In this document: positions 1-7,164 of the stretch, piece after piece
Layout: every line of letters starts with the position of its first letter
Numbering within the stretch: position 1 is the first letter of the stretch
Assembly (NCBI GenBank): GCA_964611385.1
Contig: CAZSXS010000035.1
Span: 1 to 36,413, forward strand
Source: CAZSXS01 sp964611385
GTDB lineage: Bacteria; Bacillota; Clostridia; Lachnospirales; CAYPQA01
Length of the DNA: 36,413 bases
Direction: 5' to 3'
Notes under the pieces: generated by a model
What the model was told of the DNA's origin: nothing
The model's database searches: none
The model's input: the letters and a program-made list of their open reading frames with translations, nothing else
Program-made: the position numbers and the translations under genes

Positions 1-50
1 CTTTTTTCAAACGGCGAAAAAAGTTTTCTTCTCCTTCCCCCCACCCCCCC
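1..50. repeat. Hairpin repeat copy 1, cut by the window edge
   Basis: The window opens inside the core shared with three other copies: TTTTTTC, loop AAACGGC (9-15), GAAAAAAGTTTTC, then a C-rich right arm. The left arm lies outside the window, so the outer stem cannot be checked. With copy 2 it shares the downstream block CTTTCAAAAAAGCCGG at 60-75. Confidence 0.8.
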
Positions 51-343
51 CATCCTCATCTTTCAAAAAAGCCGGAAATGGGGGCGATATAAATCCCACG
101 GAAATTTTGAGAGAGCTACAATAAGCGATAAGATGCGTAGAAGGAACGATAGGCTCTTATTTTGAGGTGTAATTGAACAGAACGGTTTTGGAAAAATCCT
201 CATTCATCAGGAATCTATCATTTCTTGATATGGGGATTTTTTATTTGGCTGAGGAATCAAGGCAGAGGATTTTTTAAGGTGAATTTGAATATTTGAATTG
301 GGGTACTTACGCCAAGAGTACGGCATTTTTTTGAGGTGATATT
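1..343. other. Intergenic region upstream of the AraC-type gene
   Basis: No gene is supported here. Bases 1-50 are the right part of a hairpin repeat also found three more times in the window. Bases 60-75 repeat a block seen again at 10688-10703. Bases 192-241 form an imperfect hairpin whose outer arms are AAAAATCC and GGATTTTT, followed by TTATTT. It could terminate transcription arriving from the left. The ribosome site GAGGTGAT at 333-340 belongs to the next gene. No convincing sigma-A promoter was found. Confidence 0.6.
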
Positions 344-1666
344 GTGAAAAAGAGAACAGTTACACATCTTATCAATCATCTTGAAGCAGAGCTTGCAGAC
401 AAGCCGAGCATTGAACTACTCGCCAAAAGCTGTTACACGTCGGCTATGCAGCTTCAACGAGATTTCATAAACGTCACAGGTTACAGTGTTAATGAATATA
501 TCCGTCATCTGCGCCTGTCACATGCGCTTTGTATGATAAAGGCATCAGAAAGGCCTCTGGCTGAAATTGCTTACTCCTGCGGTTATAGCTCTCAACAGGC
601 AATGTGCCGGGAGATAAAAACAATCTTGAATACTACCGCTACCGAATACAAGCAGAGCAATGATTTCTATTTTTTATCTTCACTTTCGGATGAGCTGCCT
701 TTTCAGATTGAGGTTTCTAAGGTTGCTATACCAAAGACGATCTGCCTTGCGTATTACAGCCCTATACTCCATGGGATTGAAAACAACGCCGTGACGCTGT
801 TTTTGCATCATAACCCAGGGTACAACAAGCGCATTTTTGGGAGAAATGGTACTCACCGAGGGAGTATGCTTTGTTACGAGCTATATGTCGAGGGCTCGGA
901 GAATTTGAATATCAGTGGCTTTGAACAAGCAGGTGACTTTGATGGATATCAAACAATCTGTGCGCAAACGAGGGTCAAAAACAAGGAAGATGAAATCAAT
1001 GCCGCATGGGATTATTTGTATGCTGTGTGGTTGTCCGGCAGCATGTTCGAGTACGCCGGTAAAGAAAACAAAAGCTTTGAATCGCATTATTTCGAGGAAT
1101 ATATTCTTAAATATGCTGCTCCTGTCCGTTTGCAATTGTATCTACCTGTCGTGCGGCAAAAAGAGTGTCCTAAAATCTCAATCGAATCGATTGAGTCCAT
1201 GTGTTTCCTTGTTTCTAGCTGCGTGGGCTATAACGCTGAAAAGAATGCAAGCCGGGTTGTGATTGATTATCTATCGCAGCATGATCCCTACATATTAAGA
1301 AACTCAAAAGCGTTTTATGTGGAACAGGAAAATGACCGCTTTACTTGCGGAGTGATGGTCAATCCAGAGTTGGCGGTAAACGATAATAGAGTAAGCGTTG
1401 TGAACTTTGAAAATCAAACCTTTGCTGTGATGTACTTAACTGGTATCAGCGACTTTTGTCGTTCGAGGCAGCTGCTTTTAAACTGGCTCTCTGAAAACAA
1501 TTTTACCCCCGACGGAAAGGCCTTTGCGGTTTATGATACTTCCTTAAGTTATGAAAACCCTACTATGAAAGTGTTTTGTCCGATTATTGATTCAGTGAAA
1601 TTTGGCACAAATATGTTCGGATTTGATAATACAGGAGTAAATTTTTCGGGCAGAATAAAGGGGTAA
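344..1666 (+). CDS. AraC-family regulator with N-terminal HTH and a long GyrI-like effector region
   Basis: A 440-residue protein starting with GTG behind GAGGTGAT at 333-340. Residues 1-100 form a two-helix-turn-helix AraC/XylS DNA-binding domain, with the second HTH around 'LAEIAYSCGYSSQQAM'. The remaining 340 residues look like two tandem GyrI-like small-molecule-binding halves: one from about 120 to 270, ending 'QLYLPVV', and one from about 275 to 420, ending 'MKVFCPI'. That reading rests on the strand pattern and the end motif typical of GyrI-like domains and is an inference. Most AraC proteins carry the HTH at the C-terminus; the N-terminal order here resembles the Rob/SoxS-with-GyrI type. 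The next gene follows after 24 bases, so the two are probably co-transcribed and the regulator may sense the substrate or product of its partner. Confidence 0.88.
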   Translation: MKKRTVTHLINHLEAELADKPSIELLAKSCYTSAMQLQRDFINVTGYSVNEYIRHLRLSHALCMIKASERPLAEIAYSCGYSSQQAMCREIKTILNTTATEYKQSNDFYFLSSLSDELPFQIEVSKVAIPKTICLAYYSPILHGIENNAVTLFLHHNPGYNKRIFGRNGTHRGSMLCYELYVEGSENLNISGFEQAGDFDGYQTICAQTRVKNKEDEINAAWDYLYAVWLSGSMFEYAGKENKSFESHYFEEYILKYAAPVRLQLYLPVVRQKECPKISIESIESMCFLVSSCVGYNAEKNASRVVIDYLSQHDPYILRNSKAFYVEQENDRFTCGVMVNPELAVNDNRVSVVNFENQTFAVMYLTGISDFCRSRQLLLNWLSENNFTPDGKAFAVYDTSLSYENPTMKVFCPIIDSVKFGTNMFGFDNTGVNFSGRIKG

Positions 1667-1690
1667 AGTCTAACAAGGAGGATGAATAAA

Positions 1691-3034
1691 ATGAGTAAAC
1701 CGATTAAAAAACCCATTCAAACGCTAGAAAGCTATAGTCCCAAAACGCCTGAGATTGTGAACATGGCACAGGAACAAACACGAAGCAGCAACATGAACTT
1801 GCTGAAGTCCGATCAGCTTGCTTTTTCGGGAGAAAGCTACTCACCCAAGAAGCCGGAGATATTGGCTATGGTGGAGGAAGCAAACACCAACATTTATCCC
1901 GAGCATTTTATGCTTTATGCGGCTAAACAGAACAGCGAAGCGTTTAGCAGCCCCAGGTGCCCCGAAATGCAACCGTTTACCACTTCCATTCGGGCATTTT
2001 TAGATTACACAGGTCAAAATTACGGCTATGTTGACATTGGCGGCTCCCGCCTCGACATCGGCTTTACGCTCATCTGTAATTTAAGTGGGGAAGCCTATGT
2101 TGATGACCTGCATATGTGTGACGGAAACGCTACAGTTGCTGATTATGAAGGCTACAAAAACATGTTCCATGCGTTCGGGTATCGAAATTATGAACTGATT
2201 TATACTAAAGACACCACGAAGGAAGCGATGAAAAACCGTATCATCGAAACACTGACTAAGGCAAAAACGCCACTTATTGTTGATAATTTGGTGGAGTGTC
2301 CTCTCGGTTGTACAGTCGTAGGCTATGAAAAGAATGGTGAGGTGCTTATAGGCTGGAATTATCATGTATTCGATTTCAGTCCGAACCCAGAGCCGCAGAT
2401 TTGGAAAAAAGAAAACTGGTATGAGGACGCCTCTTATGTAGCATTCTTGGGTGAGCGGGCAAATTGCCCCGAGCTAAAAGAATTGTACCAACAAGGGATC
2501 ATCACCGCGTACAATACATTGACCGATGACGGCGCTTCTATAAAAAATGCAGACTATTATGACAGTTGGAAACGGTATTTTACCCAAACAGAGGAAGAAT
2601 GTATCGAAGAAGCAAAGCGTACTCATCATATCATTGGCTACGGAACACCGCCTGCCTCCTTATTTGATGATGATGAGGAAATACGCAAGGAGCTTGTCCG
2701 CACGGTTGACCCTGCTTGGTGCGCTTACTCCGAGCGGCGCTATTACGCAAAGTTTTTTATGCGGCAAGCAAAACAATTCTTCCCAGAGCAAGAAGACATA
2801 CTTGAAGAAATCGCCTGCTGTTTTGAAAAAATCAGTCATACACATATGGAAAAGTTTATCGGTATGGTAGGGTATGAGGTGGACAGGGATCAGCTGCGCA
2901 ATCCTGCAATTCGAGCTGAAATGGGGGAGTTGATTGAGGCGTGCCGGAGGGAAGAAGAGAAAGCGATTGCTTTATTAAAACAGTTTATAGAAGGATACAA
3001 CTCGAAGATCAGACCGGTGATATTAGAAAAATAG
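1691..3034 (+). CDS. Unrecognised 447-residue protein with three SPxxPE repeats at its N-terminus
   Basis: The start is placed at ATG 1691 because AAGGAGG ends at 1681, directly against the ATG at 1682, while 1691 has normal spacing. I do not recognise a family with confidence. Residues 1-96 hold three spaced copies of SP-x-x-PE: 'SPKTPEI' (16-22), 'SPKKPEI' (51-57) and 'SPRCPEM' (87-93), about 35 residues apart. The middle (about 95-260) contains a Cys/His-rich alpha/beta stretch with 'LVECPLGCTVVGYEKNGEVLIGWNYHVF', here described only by its pattern, which loosely resembles papain-like/BtrH-type folds. The C-terminal 120 residues look helical. There is no signal peptide or membrane segment. 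It follows the AraC-type gene closely and ends before a strong hairpin terminator, so it is likely the regulator's operon partner. Confidence 0.85.
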   Translation: MSKPIKKPIQTLESYSPKTPEIVNMAQEQTRSSNMNLLKSDQLAFSGESYSPKKPEILAMVEEANTNIYPEHFMLYAAKQNSEAFSSPRCPEMQPFTTSIRAFLDYTGQNYGYVDIGGSRLDIGFTLICNLSGEAYVDDLHMCDGNATVADYEGYKNMFHAFGYRNYELIYTKDTTKEAMKNRIIETLTKAKTPLIVDNLVECPLGCTVVGYEKNGEVLIGWNYHVFDFSPNPEPQIWKKENWYEDASYVAFLGERANCPELKELYQQGIITAYNTLTDDGASIKNADYYDSWKRYFTQTEEECIEEAKRTHHIIGYGTPPASLFDDDEEIRKELVRTVDPAWCAYSERRYYAKFFMRQAKQFFPEQEDILEEIACCFEKISHTHMEKFIGMVGYEVDRDQLRNPAIRAEMGELIEACRREEEKAIALLKQFIEGYNSKIRPVILEK

Positions 3035-3173
3035 AGAGAACAAACTAAGGGTGCTAAAGTCAAGGGAAAGCACGGCCAGAAACCGCCTGTCTAAATAAAG
3101 AAAGCAGAGCCTCGTCTATCGGCGTTCCAATCACTTGCGCCAAAACCCGATGCAGGGGCAGGCATCTAACAAA

Positions 3174-3212
3174 GGGACTTTCTAAACTAAAAAATTTAGA
3201 AAGTCCCTTTTT
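3174..3212. terminator. Bidirectional hairpin terminator between converging genes
   Basis: A perfect 13-bp stem (3174-3186 with 3195-3207; arm GGGACTTTCTAAA) with an 8-base loop is followed by TTTTTA on the + strand and by TTTG on the - strand. It sits between the 447-residue gene (+) and galactokinase (-), so it can end both transcripts, more strongly in the + direction. Confidence 0.9.
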
Positions 3213-3214
3213 AC

Positions 3215-4423
3215 TTAGTTCAACCACCCAGCTCCGTTTCCGGAGTTGGCCACGTAAAACTCTGGTGTCAATCCGGTCTTGGCCTTGTAGTTCTCACCAA
3301 TGGTTTGTATGAAGGTAGGCACGGCAGATTCGGCCACAATGCTAACCGTGCAGCCGCCAAAGCCCGCACCGGTCATTCTGGAGCCGAGTACCCCTTCAAT
3401 TTTTCTGGCCTCGGATACCATGCTATCCAGCTCAATGCCTGTTACTTCATAAAGATCCCTCAAGCTGTCATGGGATTCATTCATCAGGGCGCCAAAGGCT
3501 TTCAGATCACCGCTTTTCAGCTTAGAAATGGCTGTGTAAACCCGAAAATCTTCATAAATAACATGAGCCGCCCGGTTCAGTACGATTTTGTCCTGAATGA
3601 CCGCTTTGAATTTCTCGAACTCCAAAGGCTTGATTTTTCCCAAACAACTTGGGGCGTAGCCCTCAGCCTCCATAGCGGGTTTTAATAAGTCAAAGGCCTG
3701 CTCGCATTCTGATCTGCGTTCGTTGTACTTGGAATCTGCCAGGCCCCGGATTTTGTTGGTGTTGCCGATGACCAGCTTGTAGCCGTCCAATTTAAGAGGA
3801 ACATGTTCATAAGCAAGCGTTTCGCAGTCCAAAAACATCGCATGATCCACCCGACCCATCCCCACAGCAAACTGATCCATTATGCCACAGTTGACTCCGA
3901 TAAAGTGGTTTTCAGCATGTTGTGATAGCTTGACCAGTTCCATTTGTTGAAGGCCGCAATTGAAAAGCTCGTTCAAAATAACAGAGGTTAAAAGTTCAAC
4001 AGAGGCTGAGGAAGAAAGCCCAGCTCCGTTCGGTATGTTTCCGTAAATGAGGATATCCAGACCGCCGAGGGTATGGCCAAGGCTTTTAAACTCCTGCACC
4101 ACGCCCAGTGGATAATTAATCCAGTCCAAACTCTTGTCATAGCGAAAGGTATCCAGGGATACTAATGCACGCTGATCTAGGTTCAGGGACGCAAAATTGA
4201 TGTTCTGATCGCTGCGCCTTCTGACTGTGGCGTAGGTTCCGAAATCCAGGGCGCATGGAAATACAAAACCTCCGTTGTAATCCGTATGCTCTCCGATCAA
4301 ATTCACTCGACCCGGTGCATGAAAATGATAAAGCTCCTTGCCTCCATCGCTCTCCGTCCCATACAGCGCTAGAAATTTTTCATCAAGGTTTGTAAGTAAG
4401 TCATTTGTTTTTGTTTGGCTCAT
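3215..4423 (-). CDS. galK: Galactokinase
   Basis: A 402-residue GHMP-family kinase that phosphorylates galactose at C1 with ATP, the entry step of the Leloir pathway in the cytoplasm. The galactokinase signature GRVNLIGEHTDYNGG is at 38-52, the ATP-binding motif PNGAGLSSSASVE at 131-143, NCGIMDQF at 178-185 with the expected base Asp183, and the third GHMP motif SRMTGAGFGGCTV at 348-360. Length is normal for the family. The ATG start has AAAGGAG just upstream. It stands alone here: no galT, galE or mutarotase is in the window. A promoter about 130 bases upstream (TTGTCT-17-TATACT) and the downstream shared terminator suggest a single-gene transcript. Confidence 0.97.
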   Translation of the reverse strand: MSQTKTNDLLTNLDEKFLALYGTESDGGKELYHFHAPGRVNLIGEHTDYNGGFVFPCALDFGTYATVRRRSDQNINFASLNLDQRALVSLDTFRYDKSLDWINYPLGVVQEFKSLGHTLGGLDILIYGNIPNGAGLSSSASVELLTSVILNELFNCGLQQMELVKLSQHAENHFIGVNCGIMDQFAVGMGRVDHAMFLDCETLAYEHVPLKLDGYKLVIGNTNKIRGLADSKYNERRSECEQAFDLLKPAMEAEGYAPSCLGKIKPLEFEKFKAVIQDKIVLNRAAHVIYEDFRVYTAISKLKSGDLKAFGALMNESHDSLRDLYEVTGIELDSMVSEARKIEGVLGSRMTGAGFGGCTVSIVAESAVPTFIQTIGENYKAKTGLTPEFYVANSGNGAGWLN

Positions 4424-4554
4424 AGCAAATCTCCTTTTGATTCTGTTTTGTCTGTTGTCTATACGCAGTCTCTAAAGCATTTGCAATCCGCCAACACGCA
4501 CCCAGACCTTTTCAATTGTTTTCGGTGGCGGTATCGCAAAGCTGAACGGTATTG

Positions 4555-4583
4555 AGTATACATCAAAAAATTTCCAGAGACAA
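4555..4583 (-). promoter_or_regulatory. Putative sigma-A promoter of galK
   Basis: On the - strand, TTGTCT (4578-4583) is followed by a 17-base spacer and TATACT (4555-4560). The start of transcription would be near 4548, leaving a leader of roughly 125 bases before the galK ATG. Confidence 0.6.
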
Positions 4584-4899
4584 GGAAATCATCCTTTTAA
4601 AAGCTCCTTTCAATTTTGGGGATGTACAAAAAATCGCTTACTGTAATTATTCAGAGAATTATCATCTCCTTGAGGAAAAGTTAGTGGATTTGTAACAAAA
4701 AAACTGCCATAAAACTTTACTAGATTGATAAAGCTAAAAGCATTTCTGTTGTTGAAAGTAAACGAACAGATAGACGTAAAGTAAAGCTTATTGGTTATTT
4801 CACATAGATACAGGCGAACACATATTTATGTGGTATTTTTTTTGTTTTGATCTATCTTACTTTCTTTTTGCACTATCTTGCACTAATGGCAACAAGCTA

Positions 4900-4928
4900 T
4901 TGACAATTTAACGAAATTTTCTTACTAT
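4900..4928 (+). promoter_or_regulatory. Putative sigma-A promoter of the sugar ABC operon
   Basis: A perfect -35 TTGACA (4900-4905), a 17-base spacer and TACTAT (4923-4928). Transcription would begin near 4935 and run through a leader of about 325 bases containing one or two small open frames before the first permease gene. Confidence 0.6.
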
Positions 4929-4967
4929 ATTTTAGTCATAATGATTATAATAAAAGTGAGGTTGCTT

Positions 4968-5135
4968 ATGAATCACACAAAAAATCATACTAAATTTAAT
5001 AAAATATCACACTTTGGTATTACTGGTGAAAATTCCACAAAACCTTCACCTGCAAAACATAGAGCAAGTAATACAGTAATAGCGAATGACTTCCGGCTCT
5101 CACGCCCTCGCTTTTGCTTCTTTGTTTATTTTTAA
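4968..5135 (+). CDS. Doubtful small ORF in the ABC operon leader
   Basis: A 55-codon frame starts at ATG 4968 behind GTGAGG (4956-4961), just downstream of the operon promoter. The product is rich in Asn, Thr, Lys and Ser in its first half and ends 'RPRFCFFVYF'. No family is recognised and the composition is not clearly protein-like. It may be an untranslated leader or a leader peptide; its position between the promoter and the operon is the only argument in its favour. Confidence 0.2.
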   Translation: MNHTKNHTKFNKISHFGITGENSTKPSPAKHRASNTVIANDFRLSRPRFCFFVYF

Positions 5136-5172
5136 ATCAATGAAGTATAGCGTGATTTGAAAGGGGTGGTTA

Positions 5173-5241
5173 TTGGAAGCGCTATTATTTACTATTTTCA
5201 ATATTTTATTTATATTATTTTATTTTATTTCGTTGGTTTGA
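5173..5241 (+). CDS. 22-residue hydrophobic leader peptide
   Basis: A TTG-initiated 22-codon frame follows the ribosome site AAGGGGTGG (5161-5169) at good spacing. It encodes a wholly hydrophobic peptide (Leu, Phe, Ile, with one early Glu and one Asn) that reads as a single transmembrane helix. Its TGA is four bases before GGGAGGAGG, the ribosome site of the first permease. The frame is very AT-rich, and AT-rich DNA codes easily for Phe/Ile/Leu, which weakens the case. It could be a small membrane protein working with the transporter, or a leader whose translation couples to the permease gene. Confidence 0.45.
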   Translation: MEALLFTIFNILFILFYFISLV

Positions 5242-5259
5242 AATGGGAGGAGGAAGTTC

Positions 5260-6216
5260 TTGGAAACGACAATTGACAAAAGTATGTCCATCGAACTTAA
5301 GAGGAAAAAAAGCAAAAAATTAAAAAGAGATATCTTTAATGCAAGATACCTCTACATACTGCTTTTACCAGTATTTTTATATTATGTAGTTTTTCACTAC
5401 AGTCCGATGTACGGAATCATCATTGCCTTTAAGGATTACACGATCGGCGAAGGAATCTTCGGCAGCCGCTGGGTGGGATTCGAACAATTTAGAAGGCTCT
5501 TTGCAAGCACTGATTTTTACATGATTTTGAGGAATTCAATTTTAATTAACATTTACGATCTTATTTTTAACTTTCCGATACCGATTATTCTTGCTTTGCT
5601 TTTAAATGAAGTTATGAATAAGAAATTCAAAAGTGTAATCCAAAGTGTTCTGTATATGCCTCACTTCCTGTCTTGGGTAATCCTGAGCGGTATGCTCATT
5701 GCTATGCTTTCACCCAGCACAGGTATTATCAACTACATCATCAAATCATTAGGTGCTAAAGAAATCTTCTTTATGTCTGATAAGTTTTGGTGGATCGTTG
5801 TTTATACGTTTTCCAGCACATGGAAGGAAGCCGGTTGGGGAACCATTATTTACCTTGCAGCGATCTCCGGAGTCAACCCGGAGCTTTATGAAGCAGCCAG
5901 AATTGATGGTGCCAACAAGTTCCAGCAAGTGCTTAATGTTACCGTCCCCGGCATCAGACCCACCATCAGCATCTTGCTCATTTTGCGTATGGGGAGCATG
6001 ATTAGCGTTGGCTTCGAAAAGGTATACTTACTGCAGAATGATTATGTCCGCTCGATATCCGAGGTTTTCAGCACCTATGTTTTCCGTATGGGTATCGAAC
6101 GTGTCAACTATAGCTACTCTACCGCCGTTGGTTTGTTCCAATCATTAATAAACCTAATTTTGTTACTTTCTGCAAACAAGATTGTAAAAATGCTTGGTGA
6201 TGACGGTTGGATGTAA
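5260..6216 (+). CDS. Sugar ABC transporter permease, LplB type
   Basis: A 318-residue inner-membrane permease of the MalF-like branch for complex oligosaccharides. The start is TTG 5260, with GGGAGGAGG at 5245-5253. About six membrane segments are visible (first 'YLYILLLPVFLYYVVF', residues 30-45). The EAA loop that docks the ATPase is 'EAARIDGANK' at 211-220, followed by 'VTVPGI'. The motif 'YSPMYGIIIAFKDY' at 47-60 is typical of LplB/YteP-type permeases. It pairs with the downstream YtcP-like permease and lipoprotein. No ATPase gene is present in the operon; such systems usually share a MsmX-type ATPase encoded elsewhere. Confidence 0.94.
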   Translation: METTIDKSMSIELKRKKSKKLKRDIFNARYLYILLLPVFLYYVVFHYSPMYGIIIAFKDYTIGEGIFGSRWVGFEQFRRLFASTDFYMILRNSILINIYDLIFNFPIPIILALLLNEVMNKKFKSVIQSVLYMPHFLSWVILSGMLIAMLSPSTGIINYIIKSLGAKEIFFMSDKFWWIVVYTFSSTWKEAGWGTIIYLAAISGVNPELYEAARIDGANKFQQVLNVTVPGIRPTISILLILRMGSMISVGFEKVYLLQNDYVRSISEVFSTYVFRMGIERVNYSYSTAVGLFQSLINLILLLSANKIVKMLGDDGWM

Positions 6217-6230
6217 CGGAGGGGAAAAGT

Positions 6231-7121
6231 ATGAATAAAACTAAAAACAAAATCAATTACGGCTTGGGCGAAAACATATTTAACGTTGCAAACCACCTAT
6301 TCTTAGCTTTTTGTGCTTTTTTAACATTATATCCGTTTATCAATACTCTGGCGGTTTCGTTTTCTTCTAATGCCGCCATCTTAAGCGGGCGCGTCAGCAT
6401 GGTCCCTGTAGACCTTAGCCTTGATGCATATAACCGTATTGTTAAAGATGGAAGCCTTTTTTTGGCTATGAAAAACACTCTGATTCTAACCGTAGTGGGT
6501 ACCGCCATCAACATGGTCATTACCATTATGTGTGCCTATCCCTTATCCCGCAAGTATTTCCCAGGCAAAAAGTTTTTCATGATTATGATAACAATTACGA
6601 TGTTCTTCGGTGGCGGTCTGATCCCGACTTTCGTTTTGATGAAGGCTTTGGGACTGATGAACAAATATTCCGGCCTTTGGTTACTCAGTTTGTTTGGCAC
6701 CTACAACATGATTATTCTTCGAACCTGCTTTCAAGGCTTGCCTGATGAGCTGGAGGAATCCGCAGCTATTGAAGGCGCTAACGATATTATTATTTTGCTT
6801 CGTATCATGCTGCCTATGGCAAAGCCCGTGCTTGCAACCTTAACCTTGTTTTACTCGGTTGGTTGGTGGAATTCCTTTATGGCACCCTTGCTTTATATCA
6901 GCGACCCTAAAAAGATTACTTTGATGTTAAAGCTTCGTCAATTGATTGATATCGGTACGGCGGCTACGGCTTACGATCCGACTACAATCAATGTAATCAT
7001 TGCTCCGGAGTCCCTGAAAGCGGCTTCTACGATGATTACGGCGATTCCGATCCTATGTGTTTATCCTTTCTTGCAAAGATACTTTGTTAAAGGCGTTATG
7101 GTAGGTTCTTTAAAAGGTTGA
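6231..7121 (+). CDS. Sugar ABC transporter permease, YtcP/MalG type
   Basis: Second permease subunit, 296 residues with the start chosen at ATG 6231, seven bases after GGAGGGG (6218-6224); an earlier in-frame ATG at 6207 would overlap the first permease and has no ribosome site. Six membrane segments are visible, the first at about 18-40 ('HLFLAFCAFLTLYPF'). The EAA-type loop 'EESAAIEGAND' lies at 175-185. 'FFGGGLIPTFVLMKALGL' (125-142) and the ending 'YFVKGVMVGSLKG' are hallmarks of YtcP/CarB-like oligosaccharide permeases. It forms a heterodimer with the previous gene product. Confidence 0.94.
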   Translation: MNKTKNKINYGLGENIFNVANHLFLAFCAFLTLYPFINTLAVSFSSNAAILSGRVSMVPVDLSLDAYNRIVKDGSLFLAMKNTLILTVVGTAINMVITIMCAYPLSRKYFPGKKFFMIMITITMFFGGGLIPTFVLMKALGLMNKYSGLWLLSLFGTYNMIILRTCFQGLPDELEESAAIEGANDIIILLRIMLPMAKPVLATLTLFYSVGWWNSFMAPLLYISDPKKITLMLKLRQLIDIGTAATAYDPTTINVIIAPESLKAASTMITAIPILCVYPFLQRYFVKGVMVGSLKG

Positions 7122-7164
7122 TTGTTTGGAAGGTTAAATTAATATTAAAAAGGAGAAATTAAAA

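Larger units (their letters stand above)
4424..5259. other. Divergent intergenic region between galK and the sugar ABC operon
   Basis: This 836-base stretch holds the galK promoter (-, 4555-4583), the ABC operon promoter (+, 4900-4928), a doubtful 55-codon frame (4968-5135) and a convincing 22-codon hydrophobic leader frame (5173-5241). Bases 4724-4806 form a closed + frame reading 'SVVESKRTDRRKVKLIGYF' before a stop, which might be the tail of a decayed gene. Nothing else was recognised. Confidence 0.6.

Noticed and set aside
3060..3170. Minus-strand open frame with a protein-like stretch (LAQVIGTPIDEALLSLF) between the terminator and the 447-residue gene
   Set aside because: No ribosome site or plausible start codon, and the frame runs through the terminator hairpin. 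It could be a remnant, but nothing supports expression.
4724..4806. Closed + frame resembling the basic tail of a recombinase (SVVESKRTDRRKVKLIGYF)
   Set aside because: Only 27 codons long, an in-frame stop stands directly before it, and no other recombinase remnants surround it. The resemblance is too weak to call.
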